DNA of 64,000 bases from G965116155 sp965116155 (GCA_965116155.1 OZ220488.1:62001-126000), one strand, 5' to 3'; counted from the first letter of the stretch, positions 35,586 through 44,819 are shown. Notes: generated from the sequence alone by a model not told the origin. Translations and numbers: made by a program.

Positions 35586-36416
35586 TTATATTGTCCTTTC
35601 GCGTTTCATGGGTATCTGTTTACGTATGCTTTTTAGCAAAGGCTTTTGCAAACAGCCTGTTAACACACAAGGCTTGGGCTCAGAGGCATGGGCCAACACC
35701 TCACCCCAAGGGTCTATTAGCATAGAGTGCCCGTAGCTTTTGCGCGTGGCTCCAGGGTGGAGCTTGCTGTGGTGCACACCGCACTGCGCAGGTGCTAGTA
35801 CATAACTTTGGCTCTCTATAGCGCGCGCCCTAAGCAGGCTCTCCCAATGGGCCGCGCCTGTGCGCATTAAAAAAGCTGCCGGCACAGTGATAATATCCAC
35901 TCCCTTTAAAGCGTATTGCCAATATAGATGCGAAAACCTAAGATCAAAACAAATACTCGGCCCAATGCGCCAGCCTTGAGGAGTGGTGTAAGCATGGGGC
36001 CCGTCGCCAGCAGAATAAAGCGCTGACTCCTGCAAAGAGGCCTCGCCTTTTACCTCAACATCAAACAGGTGGGTCTTTTTATAAAGCACCTTCGTGGTGC
36101 CAGAAGGCTCAATAAGCAAGCTGGCGTTATAAATGCCACTAGGCTCTTTTAAAGGCACAGACCCCAGCAACAAGTGCCTTTGGTTTTTTTGGCAGTGCTG
36201 AGTTAAAGGCTCAAGCAACGGATCATCCGGTGCAAAAGCAGGTATGCCATCGGGGCTATCGGGCACACGAACGCTTAGGTACAAAGAGTTTTCTGGGCTA
36301 AACACCCACTTTGTTTCAGAGGGAACCTGGTCGAGAAGCTGCAAGATCTGCTGGACATTGCTGTCGATGCTATCATTTGAGCACATTTGCAAAAGGGCAA
36401 CATCGAGCTTTTCCAT
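35586..36416 (-). CDS. Carbon-nitrogen hydrolase (Nit-type amidase)
   Basis: Nitrilase-superfamily amidase, 276 residues, with the Glu-Lys-Cys triad: Glu42 (FSPENSLY), Lys113 or 114 (LYKKTHLFDV) and Cys156 (PSICFDLRFSHLYW). The DLRFSHLYW and KKTHLFDVEV segments resemble the Nit1/Nit2 branch, whose members hydrolyse deaminated glutathione or omega-amides of 2-oxo acids. With a gamma-glutamyltransferase elsewhere in the window a role in glutathione turnover is possible but unproven. Start ATG 36416. It lies upstream of the ankyrin gene. Confidence 0.88.
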   Translation of the reverse strand: MEKLDVALLQMCSNDSIDSNVQQILQLLDQVPSETKWVFSPENSLYLSVRVPDSPDGIPAFAPDDPLLEPLTQHCQKNQRHLLLGSVPLKEPSGIYNASLLIEPSGTTKVLYKKTHLFDVEVKGEASLQESALYSAGDGPHAYTTPQGWRIGPSICFDLRFSHLYWQYALKGVDIITVPAAFLMRTGAAHWESLLRARAIESQSYVLAPAQCGVHHSKLHPGATRKSYGHSMLIDPWGEVLAHASEPKPCVLTGCLQKPLLKSIRKQIPMKRERTI

Positions 36417-36601
36417 AGGTCCTTATAGCTCCTAAAGAGTCTTTTCGAAAAGCTCTCCCTTTTACAGTTGTTGGGCGCTGCGCTAAAGTGTTGCCAATGT
36501 GTTTTGCGTGCTTAACTTGTGCCGAGGCTTTGTGATAGACATTATCAGGTCTGGCATTAGTGGGTCTTGGTGGTTTTGAATTTTTTGCGCGAGGTGGCTA
36601 A

Positions 36602-38668
36602 ATGGGTCTTTCTGCCGTGGTTCTTTACGCTCCTTTAGGGATGGCTGCTTTGGGGCTGTTAGTTGCAGCTGGTTTTTACATGCATCTTACGAGGCAAAAC
36701 CAGGGCGGCTCGGTAATGCAGCAAATAGGGGATCAAATACATCTTGGGGCTATGGCTTTTTTAAGGGCTGAGTATACGCGTCTTGCGCCCTTTGTAGTGG
36801 TGGTTTTTGTAGCCTTGGGTGTGGGTTTGAGCAGTGTAGGCAAACCCGGTTGGCTGACGGCGGGGGCTTTTTTGGTGGGCGCCTTGTGTTCGGCCTTTGC
36901 GGGCTTTGTGGGCATGAAGGCAGCCACTAAAGGCAACGTGCGCACGGCTGCTGCGGCGCAAAGCCATGGCACTAAGGGGGCACTGCTAGTGGCCTTTAAT
37001 GCGGCCTCTGTTATGGGCTTGGCCGTAGGAGGCTTGGGGCTTTTGGGATTAGGGGCATGGGCGGTGCTTTTGGCCGACTCTCTATTGGAGCAGGTTTCGG
37101 TGGTGTCGGGTTTTTCTATGGGGGCGTCCTCTATTGCTTTGTTTGCGCGCATAGGGGGCGGGATTTTTACTAAGGCCGCCGATGTAGGCTCAGACCTAGT
37201 GGGTAAAGTAGAGGCCGGCATACCCGAGGACGACCCCCGTAATCCTGGGGTGATAGCAGACAATGTGGGCGACAATGTGGGCGATGTAGCGGGTATGGGG
37301 GCCGATATTTTTGAGTCTTATGTGGGGGCTATGGTGGCTTCTATGACCATTGCGGCCACTATGGACCTAGGCAGTGTGGGGGTGCTGTTTGCCGATGGTC
37401 AAGAGCCTGTGCAGGCGGTGCTGTTGTTTTTACCTTTGGTGCTAAGCGCTTTGGGTTTAGCTGCGAGTGTGGTTGGGGTTTTAGGGATGAATGTGTTTAA
37501 GGGTTTTAGCCCCTCGCATGCGCTGACTTTGTCGGAGGTGCTGGCAGGGGTGGTGTTTATTATGGCTGCAGCTGTGGCTGTTAAGTTTTTGGGTGTGAGC
37601 TTTGGGGTGTTTTGGGCTATTTTGGCGGGTTTGTTGTGTGGGTTTTTAATTGGCAAGGTGACAGAGTTTTACACCGCGGGGCGCCCGGTGTTTAGAGTGG
37701 CTGAGGCTTCTAAAACCGGGCCTGCCACCAATGTGATAGCGGGTTTTGCAGTGGGTTTAGAGTCTACTGCAGGCCCTTTGCTGCTTATAAGTTTGGCGAT
37801 TGGTTCGGCGTATTATTTTGCAGGGCTTTATGGCATTGCGATGGCTGCGGTGGGCATGCTTGCAACTGTGGGGGTAACAATGACCATTGATGCCTATGGC
37901 CCGGTGGCAGATAACGCGGGCGGTATTGCGCAGATGTCTAAATTGGGCCCTGAGGTGCGGGCCATTACAGACCAGTTGGATGCAGTGGGTAATACAACGG
38001 CGGCTATTGGCAAGGGCTTTGCTATAGGCTCTGCAGCGCTTACGGCTTTGGCTCTGTTTGTGGCTTACAAGCAGGCTGTGGGCGTGGGTGGAGGCATGGA
38101 GGCTTTGATTGACCTTGGGGATCCGCGTGTGGTGATGGGTTTGCTGTTGGGGGCCTTGGTGGTAATGCTAGCGGCTTCGCAAACTATGACCGCCGTGGGG
38201 CGTGCGGCGTCGGACATGGTGGCAGAGATCCGCAGGCAGTTTAAAGAAATCCCGGGCCTGCTTGAGGGCAAAGGAACGCCAGACACAGAGCGCTGTGTGT
38301 TAATTTCTACCCAGGCGGCTTTAAGGCAGATGATGCCGCCGGTTTTGGTGGCTGTGGTTGCGCCGGTTTTGGTGGGTGTATTTTTGGGGCCAGAGTCTTT
38401 AGGCGGCATGCTGGCGGGCTCTTTGTTAACGGGTGTGGTGATGGCTTTGTTGATGTCCAACGCAGGCGGGGTGTGGGATAACGCTAAAAAGTATATCGAA
38501 ACCGGGCAAGTGCCGGGTGAGTCTAAGGGTGGCGAAACCCATGCGGCGGCGGTTATAGGCGACACGGTGGGGGATCCGTTTAAGGATACTACAGGGCCGG
38601 CTATGAACATTTTGGTAAAACTCATCTCTATTGTGGCGCTGCTTATTATTCCATTAATTGTGGGCTAA
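36602..38668 (+). CDS. hppA: Membrane-bound pyrophosphatase, K+-dependent type
   Basis: 688 residues and about 16 membrane segments. The catalytic loops are [40 protein letters not shown] and [17 protein letters not shown]. It pumps H+ or Na+ out of the cytoplasm using pyrophosphate. The segment [19 protein letters not shown] has Ala where K+-independent pumps have Lys, so it belongs to the K+-stimulated group; H+ or Na+ specificity cannot be decided by eye. The ribosome site GAGGTGG lies 5 nt before ATG 36602. Seven bases after its stop the palindromic element region of xseA begins. Confidence 0.95.
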   Translation: MGLSAVVLYAPLGMAALGLLVAAGFYMHLTRQNQGGSVMQQIGDQIHLGAMAFLRAEYTRLAPFVVVVFVALGVGLSSVGKPGWLTAGAFLVGALCSAFAGFVGMKAATKGNVRTAAAAQSHGTKGALLVAFNAASVMGLAVGGLGLLGLGAWAVLLADSLLEQVSVVSGFSMGASSIALFARIGGGIFTKAADVGSDLVGKVEAGIPEDDPRNPGVIADNVGDNVGDVAGMGADIFESYVGAMVASMTIAATMDLGSVGVLFADGQEPVQAVLLFLPLVLSALGLAASVVGVLGMNVFKGFSPSHALTLSEVLAGVVFIMAAAVAVKFLGVSFGVFWAILAGLLCGFLIGKVTEFYTAGRPVFRVAEASKTGPATNVIAGFAVGLESTAGPLLLISLAIGSAYYFAGLYGIAMAAVGMLATVGVTMTIDAYGPVADNAGGIAQMSKLGPEVRAITDQLDAVGNTTAAIGKGFAIGSAALTALALFVAYKQAVGVGGGMEALIDLGDPRVVMGLLLGALVVMLAASQTMTAVGRAASDMVAEIRRQFKEIPGLLEGKGTPDTERCVLISTQAALRQMMPPVLVAVVAPVLVGVFLGPESLGGMLAGSLLTGVVMALLMSNAGGVWDNAKKYIETGQVPGESKGGETHAAAVIGDTVGDPFKDTTGPAMNILVKLISIVALLIIPLIVG

Positions 38669-38674
38669 GCGCGC

Positions 38675-38917
38675 GCTAGCGCTTTAAGGGGTATTTGAAG
38701 GTAAGGGGGGGGTATTTGAAGGCAAAAGTTAAATCTACTACTAGGCAGGGTGTGTTTGATTTTAAAAGTGTACCCGCCACACCTCGGGCCTCAAGTGCAG
38801 CCACTCCGTCCGCGCCTGAAAGGCGCAAAGGCCGGGGTGGCAAGCGTCCAGCCCCGAGGTGTGGCGGGGAACTAGTAGAGACTGCGTTTAGCCCAGAGCA
38901 TGGGGCTAGCGCTTTAA
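38675..38917. repeat. Palindromic element in the xseA N-terminal coding region
   Basis: GCTAGCGCTTTAA occurs at both ends (38675-38687 and 38905-38917). Between them lies a duplicated GGGGTATTTGAAGG (near 38690 and 38709) and one large palindromic unit: arms CCCGCCACACCTCGGG (38773-38788) and CCCGAGGTGTGGCGGG (38853-38868), a perfect 16 bp, with inner stem GCGCCTGAAAGGCGC. It keeps one open frame with xseA. Confidence 0.85.
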
Positions 38918-40266
38918 ATTTAAACAACATGACCTGGGCTAAGCGTCGAGGTGCCAAGCACCCATGTGTAGACCAAGCAGCAGTAACAGAGTCAGTGGTT
39001 GCCGACCAATCGGTGGAGCAAAGCTCTAGCACCAGTGTGTATACGGTGAGTGAGCTTAATGCTTTGGTGCGGGGCGATTTGGAGTCGCGGGGTGTGCTGT
39101 GGCTAAGGGGTGAGGTTTCAGGTTTAAAGGTGTATCCGAGTGGGCATGCGTATTTTGCGTTAAAGGATGACAAAGCACAAATTAGTGCAGTGATGTTTTC
39201 GTATGCGCGCAGGTCTTTGTTGTTTGAATTAGAAAGCGGCATGGAGCTTGTGGTGCGGGGCAAGGTGAGCTTGCACGAGCCGCGGGGGACTTACCAGATC
39301 CGCTGCGACGCGGCCGAAGTTGCGGGTATGGGGAGTTTGCAAAAAGCCTTTGAGCAGCTAAAGCTTAAGTTAAAAAAAGAGGGCCTTTTTGATCGCAAGC
39401 GTAGCTTGCCGCGTTTTGTGCGCCATGTGTTGGTGGTGACTTCTTTAAAAACGGCAGCCCTAAGGGATGTGCTTAAGGTGTTTGCCACTAGGAACCCTTT
39501 GGTACGGTTGACGATAGTGCCGAGTCTGGTGCAGGGAGATCGGGCTGCTGGGGAAATTGTGGCAGCGATTCAAAAGGCAGATGCGGTGGATGCAGATGCT
39601 TTGTTGCTGTGTAGAGGCGGGGGCTCGCTGGAGGATTTGTGGTGCTTTAATGAGGAGCGGGTTGCAAGGGCCATTTGGGCGAGCCGCCACGTGGTGGTGT
39701 CGGGTGTGGGGCATGAGGTGGATTTTACCTTGGCGGACTTTGTAGCGGACCATAGGGCGCCGACTCCATCGGCTGCGGCAGAAATGCTCAGTGTGGATGT
39801 GGAGCATTTAAGGGAGCGCATGCGTGCCTTGGCGGGAGCTTTGGTGGGCCATGGGAGCCGTGGAGTTAAGCTGAGGTCCATGGAAGTAGAAGCTTTGTAT
39901 GGGCGGCTGTTGCAAGGGGAGCCTGGGCGCCGTGTGAGAGACTGCATGCTAAAGGCCGACGAGCTTTATGCGCGTGCTTTAAGGGCTTGGGCTTTGGTGT
40001 TTAGGGTCAAGGGGGATGGGGTAGAGAGGTTGCGTGAGGGGCTTTTGCGTGGTGGTGCGGAGTGTGTGGAGTCTAAGAGGCGCCGAGTGGAGCACTGCGC
40101 AGAGGTTTTGAACTCTTTGAGTCCGCTAAGGGTTTTGCACAGGGGCTTTGCTGTGGTGCAGTCAAGGGATGGCAAGGTGATTCGCGGGGCGGATGAGTGC
40201 AAGGTGGGAGAGGATATTAAGGTGATGCTGGCGAAGGGCTCAATAGGGGCTCGGGTGATATCATAA
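38716..40266 (+). CDS. xseA: Exodeoxyribonuclease VII large subunit
   Basis: Single-strand DNA exonuclease subunit, partner of XseB. The OB domain begins at SVYTVSELNALVRGDLESRG, followed by GEVSGLKVYPSGHAYFALKD, and the catalytic core has LPRFVRHVLVVTS, LLCRGGGSLEDLW and GVGHEVDFTLADFVADHRAPTP. The start is unclear. TTG 38716 (and TTG 38695) follow strong AAGGGG ribosome sites and read in frame through a palindromic element; ATG 38929 just after the element has no ribosome site. If the upstream start is used, about 70 residues of repeat-encoded sequence precede the OB fold. xseB follows 21 bp downstream. Confidence 0.9.
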   Translation: MKAKVKSTTRQGVFDFKSVPATPRASSAATPSAPERRKGRGGKRPAPRCGGELVETAFSPEHGASALNLNNMTWAKRRGAKHPCVDQAAVTESVVADQSVEQSSSTSVYTVSELNALVRGDLESRGVLWLRGEVSGLKVYPSGHAYFALKDDKAQISAVMFSYARRSLLFELESGMELVVRGKVSLHEPRGTYQIRCDAAEVAGMGSLQKAFEQLKLKLKKEGLFDRKRSLPRFVRHVLVVTSLKTAALRDVLKVFATRNPLVRLTIVPSLVQGDRAAGEIVAAIQKADAVDADALLLCRGGGSLEDLWCFNEERVARAIWASRHVVVSGVGHEVDFTLADFVADHRAPTPSAAAEMLSVDVEHLRERMRALAGALVGHGSRGVKLRSMEVEALYGRLLQGEPGRRVRDCMLKADELYARALRAWALVFRVKGDGVERLREGLLRGGAECVESKRRRVEHCAEVLNSLSPLRVLHRGFAVVQSRDGKVIRGADECKVGEDIKVMLAKGSIGARVIS

Positions 40267-40287
40267 TTATTTTTAGGGGAGAGTTTT

Positions 40288-40500
40288 ATGGAAAAAGCGG
40301 CAAGCGATGAGTCTTTGAACTTTGAAAAATCCTTTGAGGATTTGGAAAATATTGTGGGCCAGTTGGAGTCGGATGAGTTGGGGCTGGAGCAGGCTTTGGA
40401 GCTGTTTGAGCGGGGTGTTAAGACGTATGGGCTTTTGCAAACCCAGCTTAAAAACGCGGAACAAAAAGTCAAAGTATTGGGTGAGAATTTAAAGGACTAA
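40288..40500 (+). CDS. xseB: Exodeoxyribonuclease VII small subunit
   Basis: 70 residues with the family signature FEKSFEDLENIVGQLESDEL and LEQALELFERGVKTYGLLQTQL, a helical hairpin that binds in several copies to XseA. GGGGAG lies 9 nt before the ATG. Its position after xseA is conserved in many bacteria. mutY starts 10 bp downstream. Confidence 0.95.
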   Translation: MEKAASDESLNFEKSFEDLENIVGQLESDELGLEQALELFERGVKTYGLLQTQLKNAEQKVKVLGENLKD

Positions 40501-40510
40501 ATAATGCCCA

Positions 40511-41530
40511 ATGAAAAACAGCAACACGCCCCATGCGTATAGCCAGTTAGAGGTTTGGTTTAAGCAAAACGCCAGGCCCTTGCCTTGGAGGGCGGAGTCT
40601 TGTGGCCCGTATGAGATCTGGCTTTCGGAGGTGATGCTACAACAAAGCACAGTGGCGAGTGTTAAGGGCTATTATGCGCGTTTTTTAAAAGCTTTGCCCC
40701 ATGTTGCGGCTTTGGCCCAAGCGTCTGAGGAACGTGTTTTAGGGCTGTGGTCGGGTTTGGGGTATTACAGCCGTGCGCGCAATTTGCATGCGGCTGCCAA
40801 GATGCTGGTGCAGGTGGGTTGGCCGGCTTCGGGTCCGAGGTCTTATAAGGAGCTTATTGTTTACTCAGGCTTTGGAGAGTACACATCCCGCAGTGTGAGC
40901 AGTTTGGCTTTTGGTGAGCCCGTGGGCGTGCTAGACACCAATGTCATAAGAGTATTGTGCCGGTATTATAACAGCCCGCTCGAGTACTGGAGATCCAGCG
41001 CGCGAAGGCAGTTGCAAGCCAAGGCGGATGCATGGGCACAAAAGGGTGCACCTCAAATTATTAACCAAGCCCTTATGGAGCTTGGGGCTTTGGTGTGTTT
41101 GCCCAAAAAGCCTTTGTGTTCTGTTTGTCCTATTGCCAATCGGTGCAAGGCTTTAAAGGCGGGCACTGTGGAGGGGGTGCTTTTGCAAAAACCGCGCCGT
41201 GAAAAAGAGCTTTGGGCTTTGGATTTTTATGTGTGGGTCCAGGACGGCAAATTGGCTGTGGTGCCCAATAAGGAGGCGCCCTTTTTAAAAGGCAGCCTAA
41301 TGCCGTGTTTTAAAGCTAAAAAACTCTCTAAGCCTCCTAGTAGTTGGGATGTGCGCCATTTTATTACCCACCACAGCATCTTTGTTAGGGTGCATAAGGG
41401 CCAGCCAGGTGCGGCGCCACCCGGGGCCCGTTACGTGACCATGAAGCAATTGCGCGGCCTTAATCCCAGCTCGCTATTAGTTAAAGCGCTAGCTAAGTTA
41501 AAGACTAGCCCAAACACCTCTTGTTTGTAG
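40511..41530 (+). CDS. mutY: Adenine DNA glycosylase MutY
   Basis: Removes adenine mispaired with 8-oxoguanine. Catalytic Glu40 (WLSEVMLQQ), helix-hairpin-helix VYSGFGEYTSRSVSSLAFG with catalytic Asp142 (VLDTNVIRV, Thr in place of the usual Gly), and the [4Fe-4S] loop Cys196-x6-Cys203-x2-Cys206-x5-Cys212. The C-terminal NUDIX-like 8-oxoG recognition domain (220-330) is present but divergent. 339 residues, normal length. It probably forms an operon with xseA-xseB. The stop TAG lies at the edge of a palindromic region. Confidence 0.93.
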   Translation: MKNSNTPHAYSQLEVWFKQNARPLPWRAESCGPYEIWLSEVMLQQSTVASVKGYYARFLKALPHVAALAQASEERVLGLWSGLGYYSRARNLHAAAKMLVQVGWPASGPRSYKELIVYSGFGEYTSRSVSSLAFGEPVGVLDTNVIRVLCRYYNSPLEYWRSSARRQLQAKADAWAQKGAPQIINQALMELGALVCLPKKPLCSVCPIANRCKALKAGTVEGVLLQKPRREKELWALDFYVWVQDGKLAVVPNKEAPFLKGSLMPCFKAKKLSKPPSSWDVRHFITHHSIFVRVHKGQPGAAPPGARYVTMKQLRGLNPSSLLVKALAKLKTSPNTSCL

Positions 41531-41533
41531 CGC

Positions 41534-41689
41534 AGCCTGGTAGAGCACCTTTGGTGCGCCAGGCTTGCTACCATCACGACTGCCTCCTTCCAGGAGGCTG
41601 CGATAGTAGCGCCGCTTTCTGGCCAGGGTACCCTCACTAACACTTTTATGCTTAAGCACTTAGTCCCAAAATTTTGGACTAGCGCTCTA
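41534..41689. repeat. Palindromic element remnants downstream of mutY
   Basis: Stems AGCCTGG (41534-41540) / CCAGGCT (41559-41565) and GCCTCC / GGAGGC (near 41581-41597), a bridging TTATGCTTAAGCAC, and a collapsed unit AGTCCCAAAATTTTGGACT joined to AGCGCTCTAA ending at 41690. It is less regular than other copies. Confidence 0.65.
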
Positions 41690-41759
41690 ATATGTGTTTG
41701 CAAAGCGCACCAGGACATGAAAGCATTTGGTGTATAAAGAGTTTTTTTGGAGGGGAGTT

Positions 41760-42461
41760 ATGAAATTTTTTGCGCTTTTATTGGTTTCTTTGTTCGGTAT
41801 GGGGTGTATGCACCATGGATCTAAGCCAGACCACCATGGGCATCATCATAAGGCACATTACTCAAAGCATGCGAAATCTTGGTACAGCACGCATAAGGAC
41901 ACTGTGTGCAACAAGGCTTGGCAAAAGCATGATACAGACAAAAGTGGTACCTTGTCTGTGGAAGAGTTTAGAGCCCGTGGGGCTGAGAAGTTCGCTAAAA
42001 TAGACACAGACAAAGACGGCCAGATTTCGCGCAAAGAAATGGGCGCTTACTATAAGTCTAAGCTTGCAAAATGCCCTTATTTGAAAAAGAAAATGCACAA
42101 ACGTTCTTGCAGTAAAGGTGAGTGTAAAAAGGGCGGTTGTACTAAGGGAAAGTGCAAGCTAGATCACAAGCACGGTGGCAAAAAATCCTGCTGCGGCACT
42201 TGTGGTGGCGGCGAAAAGCACCACAAGGAGCGCCCTGTTTCTAGTTGCGACTGTTCGGCTGACAAGGGTTGTGACAAGGCCAAGTGTAATCTGAATTTCA
42301 AAAACACTGGCAAATGTGGCTGTGACCATGCTTGTGGGCACCATGCAAGCGCGCACCAATGCGACTGTTCAGGTGGCAAGTGCGACAAAGCCAAGTGTAA
42401 CCTTAGCTTTAAAAACACGGGCAAGTGCGGCTGCGGTGCTGCGTGCACTCACCTAAGTTAG
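41760..42461 (+). CDS. Cys-rich, EF-hand, metal-binding lipoprotein (unknown family)
   Basis: 233 residues. Lipoprotein signal with lipobox FGMGC (Cys16). Then a His-rich stretch (HHGSKPDHHGHHHKAHYSKH), two EF-hands (DTDKSGTLSVEE, 58-69; DTDKDGQISRKE, 82-93), and from residue 105 a Cys/Lys/His-rich tail. The tail holds two tandem modules of about 29 residues (163-192 and 201-229): CDCS...CDKAKCNL(N/S)FKNTGKCGC...AC. There are 24 Cys in all, metallothionein-like. It probably binds Ca2+ and soft metals at the envelope. GGAGGGG lies before the ATG. The stop TAG is part of a palindromic element's end motif TTAGAGCGCTAGT. Confidence 0.78.
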   Translation: MKFFALLLVSLFGMGCMHHGSKPDHHGHHHKAHYSKHAKSWYSTHKDTVCNKAWQKHDTDKSGTLSVEEFRARGAEKFAKIDTDKDGQISRKEMGAYYKSKLAKCPYLKKKMHKRSCSKGECKKGGCTKGKCKLDHKHGGKKSCCGTCGGGEKHHKERPVSSCDCSADKGCDKAKCNLNFKNTGKCGCDHACGHHASAHQCDCSGGKCDKAKCNLSFKNTGKCGCGAACTHLS

Positions 42462-42973
42462 AGCGCTAGTAAAATTCTCTGGGACTAAGCGGCGCTATTA
42501 TCGCAGCCTTCTGGAAGAAGGCGTCTGCGATAATAGCAAGCGTCCCGCAGAGAATTTTGCGGCCTATAAGTGCGTAAGCATCAGAGTGCTAGCCACATGC
42601 TCTGGGCTAAGCGCAGTCTCCAGTGTAGCCCCTGTGTAAGGGCGGCCACGCTGGAGACAAGTGCCCCACAGAGCATGTGGTGACCTATGAAGCTACTATG
42701 AGCCTGCAGCTTAGGTCTAAGCCCGTACCCGCAAGTGCGATTTATGCAAATTTAGAGGAGTAATGCCGCCTGCGACCGGGCTTTATTGATCGCGAAAAAA
42801 CCGGGCGTGACCTGAGCTGCCAGACTCCCGTCAAAGCTCCGCGCATTGAGTAAGCACAAAATTAGAGCGCTAGTAAAATTCTGTGGGACGCTTGGCACCC
42901 TGATAGCCGCCCCTCTTTGAGGGGCTATCAGGATGCCGCTGCTTTATCCCAGAATATTGGGCTAGCGCTCTAA
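42458..42973. repeat. Cluster of three palindromic units with inverted spacer module
   Basis: Unit 1: end TTAGAGCGCTAGT (42458-42470), arms AAAATTCTCTG (42471-42481) / CAGAGAATTTT (42548-42558), inner CTATTATCGCAG / CTGCGATAATAG and GCCTTC/GAAGGC, three nested stems. Unit 2: arms CCACATGCTCTG (42593-42604) / CAGAGCATGTGG (42669-42680). Unit 3: TTAGAGCGCTAGT (42862-42874) to GCTAGCGCTCTAA (42961-42973), inner GCCCCTC/GAGGGGC and CCTGATAG/CTATCAGG. Between units 2 and 3 lies the spacer module in reverse orientation. There is no gene in these 579 bp. Confidence 0.88.
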
Positions 42974-42993
42974 CTTATGCCAGAGTCAGCCGG

Positions 42994-43016
42994 AGAACAT
43001 ACTTCAGTCACGACTA
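42994..43016. repeat. Short dispersed repeat, copy 2 of 3
   Basis: Carries AACATACTTCAGTCACGACT with flanking GCCAGAGTCAGCCGG. The same sequence occurs at 6042-6064 and 63752-63774. It immediately follows a palindromic unit. Confidence 0.85.
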
Positions 43017-43040
43017 CATAGGTGTAGAGGGCATGTTTTT

Positions 43041-43523
43041 ATGCCGATACGGAGCATGACCAAGGTGATTCTGGAGGTGCTCGTGCTGGTTATTGCATGG
43101 TTGTTGGGCGTTGCTGTTTTGGTACTTTTTAGCGGCAATATGTTGGTACTAGGTTTGGGCTATGGCTTTTGGGTGTTTAAAGCTAGCGGTTCTATTAGAT
43201 CCAAAGGAGGCCAAACGCGTTTTACGCCTTTAGTAGGTATGCTGCTTTCTTGTGTGCCTTTCGTAGGGTTGCTAGTTGCTTGGGATCTTTATGTAAGAAG
43301 CTTGAGCCCGTTTTTGGAGCGCCAAGTGGCAGTAAGCCGAGCCCGCAGAAGCTTTTTTCGATACTGGGGGTTGCCTTTTTTTGCCTTGCTTGTGATAGCA
43401 GCCTTGGCGGGTGCGCTATTGGGCACATTGGCTGCGGAACCAGGAGTAGCCACTTCACTTGTTGCTAGTTTGGGTTTTGCACTGGGTGCTGCGCATTGGT
43501 ATGGAATTCCCCAAAATAGTCAC
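43041..43523 (+). pseudogene. Membrane-protein gene interrupted by an IS3-family element (5' part)
   Basis: Unrecognised. The intact part encodes about 160 residues with four membrane-like stretches (10-28, 32-48, 70-88, 112-150) and a basic loop (RRSFFRYWG). At codon 161 (YGIPQNS) the IS begins. Beyond the IS, 44820-44951 encodes 43 further residues (WGSPVFGNALGRFSNRYYKA...) ending in TAA, which look like its missing C-terminus. The disrupted frame would read about 13 IS-derived residues before a stop at 43571. The protein is probably inactive or altered. Confidence 0.7.
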
Positions 43524-43619
43524 TTGACACTTTTTATCGTTCAGCCGAAGCACAGTATGACCTTCTCTTAAAAATCTGGACTTGATAATGTTAGTGGGTT
43601 CGTATTTTAGGAGGGATGT

Positions 43620-43889
43620 ATGGCAAGAGGCAGAAAGTTTAGTGATGGTCAGATTATATGTGCCTTGAAGCAATTGGAGAACGGGATTTCGGGCAAAGAT
43701 CTATGCAGGAGGCTTGAGGTTACAGAGACTACATTGTATCGCTGGAAAAAGCTTTATTCTGGTATGGATGTGAGTGAAATAAAAGAGCTAAGGAGTTTGA
43801 GGGATGAGAATTCAAGGTTGAAGAAAATTGTTGCTAATCTGACTTTAGACAAGCAGATGCTGCAGGATGTTCTTGAAAAAAAGTTCTAA
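43620..43889 (+). CDS. IS3-family transposase OrfA
   Basis: 89 residues: a helix-turn-helix (SDGQIICALKQLENGISGKD, RRLEVTETTLYRWKKLY) followed by a leucine zipper (LRSLRDENSRLKKIVANLTL). It binds the IS ends. GGAGGG lies before the ATG. The last codons contain A7 (GAAAAAAAG), a -1 frameshift site that would fuse OrfA to OrfB as the active transposase. Confidence 0.92.
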   Translation: MARGRKFSDGQIICALKQLENGISGKDLCRRLEVTETTLYRWKKLYSGMDVSEIKELRSLRDENSRLKKIVANLTLDKQMLQDVLEKKF

Positions 43890-43890
43890 G

Positions 43891-44770
43891 ACCTTGCATT
43901 CGTACCAATGCGGCTAAAGTTTTAATATCTAGGTATAAAGTTTCAGTCAAAAGGGTTTGCAAGGTCTTAGGGCTCAACAGGGCGTCTTTTTATTATAAGA
44001 AGAGGCATAGGCAGAGGTCTAATGTGCCTTGAAGGGAAGTGATTATGAAGCGTCTTATAGAGCTTTCTGGGGATCGGCCGAGATTTGGCTATGAGCGTTT
44101 GCACGTGCTTTTAATGCGAGAGGGAGTGAAGGTGGCTAGGAATACTCTTTATCGTTACTATGTTTCGGCAGGGCTTCAGCTTCGTAGAAAGAACAAAAAG
44201 AAAAGGGCGAAGCATATACGGCATACTCTGCCACTTGCGGAGCGTCCTCATCAGGTTTGGGCAATGGACTTTATGCAAGACAGGCTTCGCGATGGAAAGA
44301 AAATTCGTATACTGAATGTATTGGATATTTTTTCGAGAAAATGCATAGGTTCTTTTGTTGACTACGCAATTGATTCAAGGAAGCTGGTGGGTTTTTTAAA
44401 TTCCAAGAGGCGCTATTATCCTGTGCCTGAGTTTATACGGGTGGATAATGGGACAGAGTTTACAAGTAAAAACTTTGATCAATGGGCCTTTGAGAATAAG
44501 GTTGAGCTCAGTTATATTGAGCCAGGAAAGCCGAGTCAAAATGGATTTATAGAGAGTTTTAATGGAAAAATGCGAGACGAGTGCCTTAGGGGAAATTGCT
44601 TTTCAAGCTTGGATGATGCTAGATCTATTGTGGAAACGTGGAGAAAAGACTATAACAAATGTAGGCCGCACTCATCGCTCGGTAACTCTACCCCAGAAGC
44701 CTTTATTAACAGCTTTCTAGGGAAAAACAGAGCCAGAGTAAGGCCAAAACTAACTCTGAAATCTGTCTAA
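43891..44770 (+). pseudogene. IS3-family transposase OrfB (DDE integrase) with in-frame TGA
   Basis: Read from the -1 frameshift site the frame encodes KVLISRYKVSVKRVCKVLGL (HTH_21) and FYYKKRHRQRSNVP, then TGA at 44030-44032, then [20 protein letters not shown] and the integrase core: AMDFMQD (first Asp), VDNGTEF (second Asp), and [15 protein letters not shown] (Glu). The stop separates the HTH from the catalytic core. A GTG at 44039 after GAAGGGAA could restart translation, but without the HTH. TGA is used as a true stop by many genes here, so this is most simply a nonsense mutation. Confidence 0.85.
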
Positions 44771-44819
44771 ACTTTAAGGAAGGGTCAACACCTTCGCTCA
44801 AGCGATAAAAAGTGTCCAT

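Larger units (their letters stand above)
43524..44818 (+). mobile_element. IS3-family insertion sequence (IS407-like group), likely inactive
   Basis: About 1.3 kb. Imperfect inverted ends: left GACACTTTTTATCG (from 43526) and right CGATAAAAAGTGTC (to 44816), with further match GCGAAG inside. Two reading frames, orfA and orfB, are offset by -1, with the slippery stretch AAAAAAAG near the end of orfA, as usual for the family. orfB carries an in-frame TGA at 44030. No clear target duplication: the left flank ends AGTCAC, the right begins TGAAAT. Confidence 0.88.

Noticed and set aside
38065..38625. Minus-strand open frame inside hppA
   Set aside because: Shadow of a conserved membrane pyrophosphatase.
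44030..44032. TGA read as an amino acid in this organism
   Set aside because: TGA clearly ends several genes here (gamma-glutamyltransferase, ABC ATPase, MltA, mdh), so general recoding does not fit.
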